Below, in pieces: positions 1 through 6,352 of a stretch of 6,384 nucleotides of DNA; the stretch's first letter is position 1; each line of letters begins with the position of its first letter. Under the pieces are notes generated by a model. That model did no database searches and had not been told where the DNA came from. It saw only the letters and a program-made list of their open reading frames with translations. The DNA comes from Akkermansiaceae bacterium. GTDB taxonomy: Bacteria; Verrucomicrobiota; Verrucomicrobiia; Verrucomicrobiales; Akkermansiaceae. Made by a program: the position numbers and the translations under genes. The DNA lies in assembly GCA_028293225.1 (NCBI GenBank), contig JAQGPE010000725.1:1-6384 (forward strand). Direction: 5' to 3'.

Positions 1-542
1 CCAGCTGCGGCATGACCCATTGGGGCGGCAGCCCCGGCAGTGACTGGCGCGGCGCCGTCGCCAGCCAGACCGCCCAGCTCGGCAGCCGCAACTGGATCGT
101 CATCTCCGAAGCTTCCTTCCCCGCGCAGAGCCGCCAGGGCGTCCGCCAGATCGTTGCCAATGAGGAAATTCCCGTAGTGCTCGACGAGGTGCTGCGGACC
201 CTGGAGCAGACCGAGCATGTCCGCCCGCGCATCTATCTGAACCGGGAATTGCGCGCGGTCGAAAACGACTACGCCCCGGGCATCGACGAGTTCCGGAAGA
301 ATCTGCAGGGCGCGCTCCACGCCCACGAGACCACGGAACTGGAGCAGCAGTCGCTCTTCACTCTCCTGCAGGACACCACCAAGAGCTACCAGGTTCTGGT
401 GATCCGCACCGCCACCGCGCTGCCCTACACCACCGTCTTCCTGGAGCTGACGCCGGGTTACTGGGACAGCGAGGCGGAGGACAAGCTCCGCGAGCGGATT
501 GAGCATCAGCGCATGGAAAAGCTGGCCCGTCCGCTCCAGTGA
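1..542 (+). CDS. RbsD/FucU-fold protein, probable lipoprotein (5' partial)
   Basis: RbsD and FucU are sugar mutarotases/pyranases that interconvert anomers of ribose or fucose. Two blocks, numbered from the ATG at 12, match the family: LGSRNWIVISEASFP (residues 23-37) aligns without gaps to the RbsD N-terminal block LGHTDTLVVCDAGLP, and VIRTATALPYTTVFLEL (130-146) matches the C-terminal VIRSGECSPYANIIL block. The spacing suits the roughly 140-residue family, plus a charged C-terminal helix (152-173). The frame is open upstream to the window edge, and the preceding codons read Ser-Cys-Gly, which fits the end of a lipobox. The true start is therefore probably outside the window and the mature protein lipid-anchored; ATG 12 is unlikely to be the start. 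Several catalytic positions differ from E. coli RbsD (His20 to Ser25, Asp28 to Glu33, Asn130 to Thr141; Tyr139 is kept), so classical pyranase activity is doubtful. Fold assignment is fairly sure; lipoprotein status and function are inference. Confidence 0.8.
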   Translation, partial: SCGMTHWGGSPGSDWRGAVASQTAQLGSRNWIVISEASFPAQSRQGVRQIVANEEIPVVLDEVLRTLEQTEHVRPRIYLNRELRAVENDYAPGIDEFRKNLQGALHAHETTELEQQSLFTLLQDTTKSYQVLVIRTATALPYTTVFLELTPGYWDSEAEDKLRERIEHQRMEKLARPLQ

Positions 543-561
543 GTTCATTTTCGCCGCGGCG

Positions 562-849
562 ATGAAAAAGGACGAAGAGATCCGCGTGATGCGGGAAAGT
601 GCATGGATCGGGGACGCGGTGCTCGCGCTCTTCGCCCGTAGCTGGGTGCTCCGCGAGCGCGGCAATATGGACGGCGAATGGTTCACCCGCATGACCTCCA
701 ATGGCTTCCTCAGCTCCTTCGGTCCGCCGACCGGCGTGGAAGCGAAAATCGGCGAGATCTATCGGGAGAGCGGCCTCGACGCCGCCTTCGCCTGGATGGA
801 TGCCGAACTGATCCCGGTCTTCCGCAAGCAGATGGCCAACCGGACCTGA
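562..849 (+). CDS. Small RNase III-like (Mini-III-like) domain protein, 95 aa
   Basis: The protein resembles a bare RNase III catalytic domain without a double-stranded-RNA-binding domain. SAWIGDAVLALFARSWVL (residues 13-30) matches the signature helix, best in its Mini-III form (LAYIGDA), with Asp18 at the catalytic Asp of 'GD'. DGEWFTRMTSNGFL (37-50) fits the 'EGELTRLRASLVSN' helix. VEAKIGEIYRESGLDAAFAWM (59-79) fits 'FEALIGALYLDGGLEAA', keeping the metal-binding Glu60. The Glu38 and Asp114 positions of E. coli RNase III are Arg11 and Thr57; Mini-III also lacks acidic residues there. About 30 residues between the two metal-site helices are missing compared with either family. The start is uncertain: ATG 562, 19 bases after the upstream stop, is chosen; ATG 589 and an overlapping TTG at 499 are in frame, and none has a strong ribosome-binding site. 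If active it would be a cytoplasmic, rRNA- or dsRNA-processing enzyme; a degenerate or binding-only role is equally possible. Confidence 0.72.
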   Translation: MKKDEEIRVMRESAWIGDAVLALFARSWVLRERGNMDGEWFTRMTSNGFLSSFGPPTGVEAKIGEIYRESGLDAAFAWMDAELIPVFRKQMANRT

Positions 850-850
850 C

Positions 851-870
851 CGGAAAACTCGTTTTCTCCG
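851..870 (+). other. Imperfect hairpin just after the RNase III-like gene
   Basis: The sequence CGGAAAACTCGTTTTCTCCG can fold as CGG/CCG plus AAAA/TTTT around a CTCG loop with a two-base bulge. It begins two bases after the stop codon, where a transcript end or a 3'-stabilising stem would be expected. No T-run follows, so it is not a classical intrinsic terminator. Confidence 0.3.
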
Positions 871-931
871 CGGAAATCCGGCCCGGGTGACGATCCTGTG
901 AAGGCATTCTGCAAGCTGTTAGGGTTTTGTC

Positions 932-948
932 ACAGGTCTGAAACCTGT
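932..948. promoter_or_regulatory. Perfect 6-bp inverted repeat (operator or weak terminator)
   Basis: ACAGGT (932-937) and ACCTGT (943-948) are exact inverted copies separated by five bases, followed by only a short T-run (TTTCG). This could be a weak intrinsic terminator for the two upstream genes, or a dyad bound by a regulator of the gene starting at 1052. The first arm overlaps the upstream copy of the TTTTGTCACA direct repeat. The sequence alone does not decide between the two roles. Confidence 0.35.
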
Positions 949-975
949 TTCGCGGACGGTTAAAAAAGTGACGGT

Positions 976-1008
976 ATCTTCGCCTCCCGGCGGTTGGTCG
1001 GCGGAGAT
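976..1008 (+). promoter_or_regulatory. 9-bp stem-loop in the leader of the giant gene
   Basis: ATCTTCGCC (976-984) pairs with GGCGGAGAT (1000-1008) along nine positions including one G-U pair, around a 15-base loop. It ends 43 bases before the ATG at 1052. No T-run follows, so a 5'-UTR structure affecting mRNA stability or translation is more likely than termination. The 3' arm also contains a GGAG placed before an out-of-frame ATG at 1012. No known riboswitch class was recognised. Confidence 0.35.
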
Positions 1009-1051
1009 CGCATGACCAAGAAGGGGTTCCTCAAGAGCTCCTTTTTGTCAC

Positions 1052-1117
1052 ATGCATTCACGTATTCTCTTCCCGGCCGGGTTTCTGGCGCTTTCCTTCC
1101 TCCCCACCGCAAACGCC
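1052..1117 (+). other. Signal peptide coding region
   Basis: Residues 1-22 have one basic residue (Arg4), a hydrophobic core ILFPAGFLALSFLP and an Ala-x-Ala cleavage site (A20-N-A22, then VEF). There is no lipobox cysteine, so Sec export with signal peptidase I cleavage is expected. Confidence 0.85.
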
Positions 1118-4100
1118 GTCGAATTCGGCCATGTGGTTGTCGTTCAAAAGACTGCGGCGAACACCGCTGCCGCCGTCACCCTCTCGATCGGACCCGGCAG
1201 CTCGCCGGGCTTCACTCTGGTCGGCGGCAATCGTGGCGATTACGACATCAACCTCGACTACTCGTCCGGGGCGCTGATCAGCTCCGTCACCGAGATCGGC
1301 CGCAGCAACAAGGCCACCGGCGACACGTTCGACACTTTTTACGCGACCTCCGCGTGGGACAAGGCCTCCGCCAACAACAAGAGCACGCTCGCGATCTTCC
1401 GCGCCGCTCAGGGCGATGAGGCCAACATCAATGCCTCCGCGGCCTGGTTCCCCTACACGGAGTGGTACGCCGGTCTGGCCAAGAACTCCGCGGGTACCAA
1501 CGGTGGCGCCAACGACAGCTTCACCGGCTCGCCCGGCCTGACGCTCGGCACACATTTCATCGATGAAGGCGGCGGCATCTCCACCCTCGACCTCCGGGAA
1601 TTCCAAGGCACCCCGGACCAGGGGGTCCTGCTGGTGACCGGTGCGAAGAACGAAGACAACTACGCGCTTTCCAAGCCGAACCCCGACGGAACCTTCACCA
1701 TCTACTGCAAGGACAACGGCACCAACACCTCGACCTACGAGCAGGACTACGTCGGCTTCGCCTACGTTCCGCTTGCGAAGGTCGGCACCGGCAATCTGGT
1801 CGCTGCCGCTCGGATCAATGGCAACGGCACCACCGACACCGGCGCGGGTAGTTTCAGCATGGTGAAAAGCCCGAACACCGGGGAGTGGCACCTGACCATC
1901 CCGGGCTACACCCATGCCGATGGCGTGCTGGTCATCAGCCCCTCCGGCGGCACCGGCAACAACCTCGACAACATCGTCGCCTACCAGTGGGACGCGGCGA
2001 ACGGCTACTGGATCATTGAAAGCCGCGACCTTTCCGATGCCGCCACCCTGCCGACCCGTCAGAACATGGCGAACGCCGAGGAAGACGCTTTCAGCTTCGC
2101 CTTCTTCTCGAACGTCCCGGCCAACACGGTCCCGCCGACCGTATCCCTCGACAGCCCGTTGAACGGCTCCCGCCACGATATGGGCGAGGACATCCTCCTC
2201 GCCGCCTCCGCCGCGGATGCCGACGGCAGCATCGCCAGGGTGCAGTTCTACAGCGGCGCCACCCTGCTCGGGGAAAGGACCGCTCCTCCTTATGAGTGGA
2301 CCATCCCGGCCCCGCCGCTCGGCACCTATACTTATAGCGCCGTCGCGATCGACAACACCGGCAGCGTGAAGACCTCCACTCCGGTCAATGTGCAGGTCGC
2401 TCCTCCAGCGGGCAGCGGCGGCATGTTCTTCGATGGCGTCGACGACTACGTGACCTTTGGCGATAGTCCGGACCTGAAGCTGGCGGCTTTCACCCTGGAG
2501 TGCTGGTTCAAGCGCGAAGGAACCGGCGTCGCCGCCAGCACTGGCAGCGGCGGCATTTCCGCCATTCCGCTCATCACCAAGGGCCGCGGTGAAAGCGATG
2601 GCTCGCCCGTCGACTGCAACTACTTCATGGGCATCCGCGGCAGCGACAACGTGATCGCGGCCGACTTCGAAGACTATGCCACCGGCCTCAACCATCCGGT
2701 CGCCGGCAACACCCCGATCAAGCCGGGCATCTGGTACCATGCCGCCGTGACCTTCGACGGCAACGAATGGCGCATTTATCTGAATGGCAAGCTGGAGACG
2801 GTCGCGGAAACCGATGGCCAGATCCCGCGCTTCGACAGCATCCAGCACGCCGGTCTCGGCACCGCGATGAATTCCCTGGGCGAGCCGAGCGGCTACTTCC
2901 TCGGCTTCATGGACGAGGCTCGCATCTGGAACTATGCCCGTAGTGAGTCGGAAATCGCCGGCTCCATGAACCTGGAAGTCCCATCCGCTGGTGGCCTGGT
3001 CGGTCGCTGGGGCATGGATGAAGGGGTCGGAACTTCAGTTGGCACTGCCGTCGCCGGAGTTCTGACCAATGGCCCGCTCTGGGCCGGCGGTTACACCGAT
3101 TTCGACCACAACATCCTTCCTTCCGTGACTCTGGACGCACCGCTTTCCGGCACGGTTGCAACGGTGGGAGACGCGCTCACGCTTTCAGCCACGCCAGCCG
3201 ACACGGATGGCACGGTGACAAAGGTGGAGTTCTACGATGGCGGCCAGAAACTCGGCGAAGCTCTCACTCCTCCTTACTCCATCACCTGGACCGCGGCCGG
3301 TCTCAGCGATCACTCCATCACCGCCCGCGCCACGGATGACAAGGGCGGTTCGTCCGCCTCCACGGTCGCCACGGTCACAGTGCATCCCGTCGCCGGTCAG
3401 GGCGGCCTCTATTTCGACGGCCTCAACGACCGCGTCACCTTTGGACAGGCTCCGGAACTCGGTCTGCCCGAGTTCACCCTGGAGTGCTGGTTCAAGCGCG
3501 AAGACGGCGGCCTGCCCGCGGGCTCCGGGTCCGGTGGCATCACCGCGATTCCGCTCATCGCCAAGGGTCGCGGCGAGAACGACAACAATACGCTGAACTG
3601 CAACTACCTCTTCGGCATCCGCGCCAGCGACGGCGTCCTTTGCGCCGATTTCGAGGAAGGCCCCGCCGGCGCCAGCCCGGGCCTCAACCATCCGGTCGCC
3701 GGTACCACCGCCGTGCCGGTCGGTGTCTGGACCCACGCCGCCGCCACCTATGACGGCACCACCTGGCGTCTCTACCTGAACGGTCACCTGGAAGCGGAAC
3801 TGAATGTCGGCCAGCCGCCGGCTTCGAACAGCATCCAGCACGCCGGGATCGGCACCGCCATGGATTCCACCGCCACGCCGCAGGGCGCCTTCCACGGCGT
3901 CATGGACGAAGTCCGCATCTGGAACCGTGCCCGCACTCTCAGCGAGCTCCGCACTTCCATGAACAGCGAGGTGCCGACTGCCAATGGTCTGGTGGCCCGC
4001 TACGCCATGGATGAAGCCAGCGGCAACACCATCACCAGCACCGCCGCCGTGGCGCTGCCCGGCACGCTGCTGGATGGCGTCTTCCGCACTGCGGGCGCTC

Positions 4101-6352
4101 CGCTCACCGGCGATGTCCCGCCTTCCATCACCACGGTCAGCCCGGCTGCCGGCGCGACCGGTCAGACGGCGACGACCAGCCTGGTGACCAATGTCACGGA
4201 CCCGGATTCGCAGAAACTGACGGTGAAATACTACGGACGGCGTATCGGCACCGGCGCCCCGGGCGAGGACTTCTCCCTGGCGGTCATTCCGGACACCCAG
4301 TACTACTCGGCTGAAAAGAACGGCGGCAAGGCCTCCTTCTTCTCCGCCCAGACCGACTGGATCATCCAGGAGACCACGCCGCGCAACATCAGGTTCACCA
4401 TGCACATGGGTGACATCAGCGATGATGGCGACGCCTATGAGTTCGAGTGGCTGAATGCCAAGGACGCCATGTATCGCCTGGAGGACCCGGCGCTGACGCT
4501 GTCGCCAAGCGGCCTGCCTTACTCGGTCGCCATCGGCAACCACGACCAGACCCCGAACGGCAATCCCGACGGCACCAGCCTCTACTTCAACAAGTACTTC
4601 GGCGTGAATCCCGCCGACAACACCAACCACTTCGCGGGCAAGCCTTATTACGGCGGCACCCAGTTCCAGGAAAACGCCGACAACAACTTCACCCTCTTCG
4701 AAGCGGGTGGCATTCAGTTCGTCGTCCTGAGCCTGGAATACGACGCCTCCCCGGACCAGATCGACCTCGACTGGGCCGACTCCATCCTGAAGGCCTACCC
4801 GACCCGCCGCGCCATCGTGGTCAGCCACCACATGGTGAACACCGGCAACCCGGCCACCTTCAGCCCGATGGGCAAGGCGCTCTATGATCGCCTGAAGAAC
4901 AACCCGAACCTGTTCATCATGCACGGCGGACACATCCACGGGGAAGGCCGCCGCACCGATGTCTGGAACGGCCGCCCGGTCACCTCCATCCTGGCCGACT
5001 ACCAGGGCCGCAACCGCGGCGGCGATGGCTGGATGCGCTTGATGGAGTTCTCGCCGAAGAACAACCAGATCCACGTGAAGACCTACTCGCCGGTTCTCGG
5101 CCAGTGGGAAACGGATGCTGACAGCGACTACCTTCTGGATGTGGATCTCCAGTCCGCCCTCGCAAGCTTCGCGGAAATCGGCCGCTCGGAAGATGTCGCC
5201 GCCGGTACCAACACCGCCATCGACTGGGCCAACCTCGATCCCGGCACCGTCTACGAATGGTATGCCGAGGTGAGCGATGGCACGACGTCCATCCGGGGTG
5301 ACATCCAGCGCTTCACCACCGCGGCCGCCCCGGTGGCTCCGGCCGTGACGCTCGACTCGCCGGTCAATGGCGCCTCCTTCACGGAAGGCGCTCCGGTCGA
5401 CCTCGCCGCCACTGCCTCGGATGCCGACGGCTCCATCGCCAAGGTCGAGTTCTACAACGGCACCGAAAAGATCGGCGAAGATGACGCCGCCCCGTATGAG
5501 TTCACCTGGAACGGCGCGACCGCTGGCAGCCACCTGATCCTGGCCAAGGCGATCGACAATGCGGGCCTCGTCACCACCTCGGAAGCCGCGACGATCAGCG
5601 TGATCGCCGCCAAACCGAAGGTCACGGTGATCGCTTCCGACGCGATCGCTGGCGAGTTCGGCGAGGATAAGACGCTGGTCTATACCTTTGAGCGCACCGG
5701 CAGCATCACCGCCGCTCTTGAGGTTCCGTTCACCCTCGGTGGCACCGCAACTTCGGGCGTGGACTTCACCGCCGTCTCCGGCACGGTGACCATCGCCGCA
5801 GGCGAGGCGAACGCGCAAGTGACCTTCACCGTCGTCCCGGACGATGCGGCGGAGGGCAATGAAACCCTCACCGTTTCGATCGCCGGCAGTGAGATCTTCG
5901 ACGCAGGCAATCCGGCCTCCGCGACGGCCACCATCGCCGACAGGCCATCCCAGGCCTGGACCCACGACCAGCTCGTCGACACCACGCTCACCGGCCCGTC
6001 CGATGACGCCGACCACGACGGCTTCGCCAACCTGCTGGAGTATTACATGAAGACCCTCCCTGGCGACAACGCCAGCAGGGGCGTCTTCCTGGCTCTGCCG
6101 TCCGAAAGCGGTCTGATGAAGGTTCGCTATCAGCGCGGCAAGGACGTCGCCGACGCCACCGGCACGCTCCAGTGGTCCAGCGACCTGGTCACCTGGCATG
6201 CCTCCGGCGAAAGCGATGGCACCGCCACGGTCACCATCACCGAGCAGATCGTCTCAGCCGCTGACGAGAACCCGGAAATGGTTGAGTCGACCCTGAACCT
6301 GTCCACGGGCGCTGCCCCGGCCGGGATCTACGTCCGTCTGTCCGTCGAGTGA
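1052..6352 (+). CDS. Giant secreted LamG/Ig-like calcineurin-type phosphoesterase, 1766 aa
   Basis: This is an exported, probably surface or extracellular phosphoesterase with glycan-binding-type modules. Domain order by residue: signal peptide 1-22 (cleavage TANA|VEF); uncharacterised beta-rich region 23-355; Ig-like 1, 361-450; LamG 1, 457-683; Ig-like 2, 690-780; LamG 2, 785-1015; first half of an FN3/Ig-like domain 1022-1066; metallophosphoesterase 1073-1360; second half of that domain 1366-1423; Ig-like 3, 1430-1518; Calx-beta 1521-1629 (DDAAEGNETLTV hallmark); EF-hand-like loop 1652-1663; tail to 1766. Metal-site motifs are D1081-T-Q1083, GD1121, GN1163-H1164-D1165, SH1259-H1260 and GH1294-I-H1296. 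The only departure from the classical set is Gln1083 in place of His in D-x-H. The LamG domains end in MDEARIWN and MDEVRIWN strands typical of concanavalin-like folds. Start: the ATG gives an immediate signal peptide and the next upstream in-frame codon of note is a stop at 1013, but no good ribosome-binding site precedes it. No PEP-CTERM, LPxTG or membrane anchor is visible. The substrate is unknown. Confidence 0.96.
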   Translation: MHSRILFPAGFLALSFLPTANAVEFGHVVVVQKTAANTAAAVTLSIGPGSSPGFTLVGGNRGDYDINLDYSSGALISSVTEIGRSNKATGDTFDTFYATSAWDKASANNKSTLAIFRAAQGDEANINASAAWFPYTEWYAGLAKNSAGTNGGANDSFTGSPGLTLGTHFIDEGGGISTLDLREFQGTPDQGVLLVTGAKNEDNYALSKPNPDGTFTIYCKDNGTNTSTYEQDYVGFAYVPLAKVGTGNLVAAARINGNGTTDTGAGSFSMVKSPNTGEWHLTIPGYTHADGVLVISPSGGTGNNLDNIVAYQWDAANGYWIIESRDLSDAATLPTRQNMANAEEDAFSFAFFSNVPANTVPPTVSLDSPLNGSRHDMGEDILLAASAADADGSIARVQFYSGATLLGERTAPPYEWTIPAPPLGTYTYSAVAIDNTGSVKTSTPVNVQVAPPAGSGGMFFDGVDDYVTFGDSPDLKLAAFTLECWFKREGTGVAASTGSGGISAIPLITKGRGESDGSPVDCNYFMGIRGSDNVIAADFEDYATGLNHPVAGNTPIKPGIWYHAAVTFDGNEWRIYLNGKLETVAETDGQIPRFDSIQHAGLGTAMNSLGEPSGYFLGFMDEARIWNYARSESEIAGSMNLEVPSAGGLVGRWGMDEGVGTSVGTAVAGVLTNGPLWAGGYTDFDHNILPSVTLDAPLSGTVATVGDALTLSATPADTDGTVTKVEFYDGGQKLGEALTPPYSITWTAAGLSDHSITARATDDKGGSSASTVATVTVHPVAGQGGLYFDGLNDRVTFGQAPELGLPEFTLECWFKREDGGLPAGSGSGGITAIPLIAKGRGENDNNTLNCNYLFGIRASDGVLCADFEEGPAGASPGLNHPVAGTTAVPVGVWTHAAATYDGTTWRLYLNGHLEAELNVGQPPASNSIQHAGIGTAMDSTATPQGAFHGVMDEVRIWNRARTLSELRTSMNSEVPTANGLVARYAMDEASGNTITSTAAVALPGTLLDGVFRTAGAPLTGDVPPSITTVSPAAGATGQTATTSLVTNVTDPDSQKLTVKYYGRRIGTGAPGEDFSLAVIPDTQYYSAEKNGGKASFFSAQTDWIIQETTPRNIRFTMHMGDISDDGDAYEFEWLNAKDAMYRLEDPALTLSPSGLPYSVAIGNHDQTPNGNPDGTSLYFNKYFGVNPADNTNHFAGKPYYGGTQFQENADNNFTLFEAGGIQFVVLSLEYDASPDQIDLDWADSILKAYPTRRAIVVSHHMVNTGNPATFSPMGKALYDRLKNNPNLFIMHGGHIHGEGRRTDVWNGRPVTSILADYQGRNRGGDGWMRLMEFSPKNNQIHVKTYSPVLGQWETDADSDYLLDVDLQSALASFAEIGRSEDVAAGTNTAIDWANLDPGTVYEWYAEVSDGTTSIRGDIQRFTTAAAPVAPAVTLDSPVNGASFTEGAPVDLAATASDADGSIAKVEFYNGTEKIGEDDAAPYEFTWNGATAGSHLILAKAIDNAGLVTTSEAATISVIAAKPKVTVIASDAIAGEFGEDKTLVYTFERTGSITAALEVPFTLGGTATSGVDFTAVSGTVTIAAGEANAQVTFTVVPDDAAEGNETLTVSIAGSEIFDAGNPASATATIADRPSQAWTHDQLVDTTLTGPSDDADHDGFANLLEYYMKTLPGDNASRGVFLALPSESGLMKVRYQRGKDVADATGTLQWSSDLVTWHASGESDGTATVTITEQIVSAADENPEMVESTLNLSTGAAPAGIYVRLSVE
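1118..2116 (+). other. Uncharacterised beta-rich N-terminal region of the giant protein
   Basis: Residues 23-355 match no domain I can name. The second half (from GVLLVTGAKNEDNYALS at 191, through an IYCKDNG stretch, a YVPLAKV stretch and HLTIPGY, to DAFSFAFFS near 350) looks like a regular beta-sandwich unit and, from memory, resembles N-terminal regions of other large verrucomicrobial exported proteins. It is low in charge and rich in Gly, Asn and Thr, as expected for an extracellular protein. Confidence 0.5.
2132..3118 (+). repeat. Ig-LamG module, copy 1 of an internal tandem duplication
   Basis: This part encodes Ig-like domain 1 (PTVSLDSPLNG ... VQFYSGATLLGE ... PPYEWT) followed by LamG domain 1 (GGMFFDGVDDYVTFG ... 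TLECWFKREG ... MDEARIWNYARS). It is collinear with the next module at protein and DNA level: 2489-2519 is identical over 31 bases to 3473-3503, and 2684-2706 is identical over 23 bases to 3680-3702. Confidence 0.9.
3119..4111 (+). repeat. Ig-LamG module, copy 2 of an internal tandem duplication
   Basis: This part encodes Ig-like domain 2 (PSVTLDAPLSG ... VEFYDGGQKLGE ... PPYSITWT) and LamG domain 2 (GGLYFDGLNDRVTFG ... TLECWFKRED ... MDEVRIWNRART). It shares two long exact DNA matches and many shorter ones with copy 1. Divergence is concentrated in loop-like stretches, for example the LamG 2 insert GPAGASPG before the shared GLNHPVAG, so the duplication appears old enough for loops to have changed. 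Confidence 0.9.
4268..5131 (+). other. Calcineurin-like metallophosphoesterase domain
   Basis: Residues 1073-1360 carry the ordered two-metal signature: DTQ (1081-1083), MGDISDDGD (from 1119), GNHD (1162-1165), VSHHM (1257-1261) and GGHIHG (1292-1297). The domain starts FSLAVIPDTQYY and ends in a KTYSPVLGQWETDADS strand. All expected metal ligands are present except that Gln replaces the first-motif His. A catalytically competent two-metal phosphoesterase is the likely reading. Confidence 0.93.

Larger units (their letters stand above)
850..1051. other. Intergenic leader region between the small operon and the giant gene
   Basis: This 202-base gap contains no credible gene. It holds three inverted repeats (851-870, 932-948, 976-1008) and a 10-bp direct repeat (925-934 and 1043-1052), the second copy of which touches the start codon of the large gene. 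I could not identify a convincing -35/-10 pair: TTGTCA at 927-932 and TATCTT at 975-980 are too far apart to form one promoter. The region probably carries both the end of the upstream transcript and the promoter and leader of the large gene. Confidence 0.6.

Noticed and set aside
678..907. Alternative frames on both strands across the RNase III-like gene
   Set aside because: They are Arg/Pro-rich shadows; the frame ending at 849 is the one with family motifs.
927..980. Promoter made of TTGTCA (927-932) and TATCTT (975-980)
   Set aside because: The two boxes are about 42 bases apart, far more than the 16-18 expected, and neither has a good partner at the right distance.
994..1419. Frame on the + strand overlapping the start of the giant gene
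   Set aside because: Past the first 30 residues it is an Arg/Gln/His-rich out-of-frame reading of the signal-peptide gene. Only its start context at 1012 is worth noting and is listed as a finding.
1058..2848. Open frame of 596 codons on the - strand
   Set aside because: Same cause: complementary to the N-terminal region, Ig 1 and LamG 1, with low-complexity Val/Gly/Asp-rich composition and no motif.
3185..6199. Very long open frame on the - strand (about 1000 codons) opposite the giant gene
   Set aside because: It is in the antisense of a gene with clear domain motifs; its product is a Gly/Arg/Val/Asp-rich string with no recognisable domain, as expected from GC-biased third positions that remove stop codons on the other strand.
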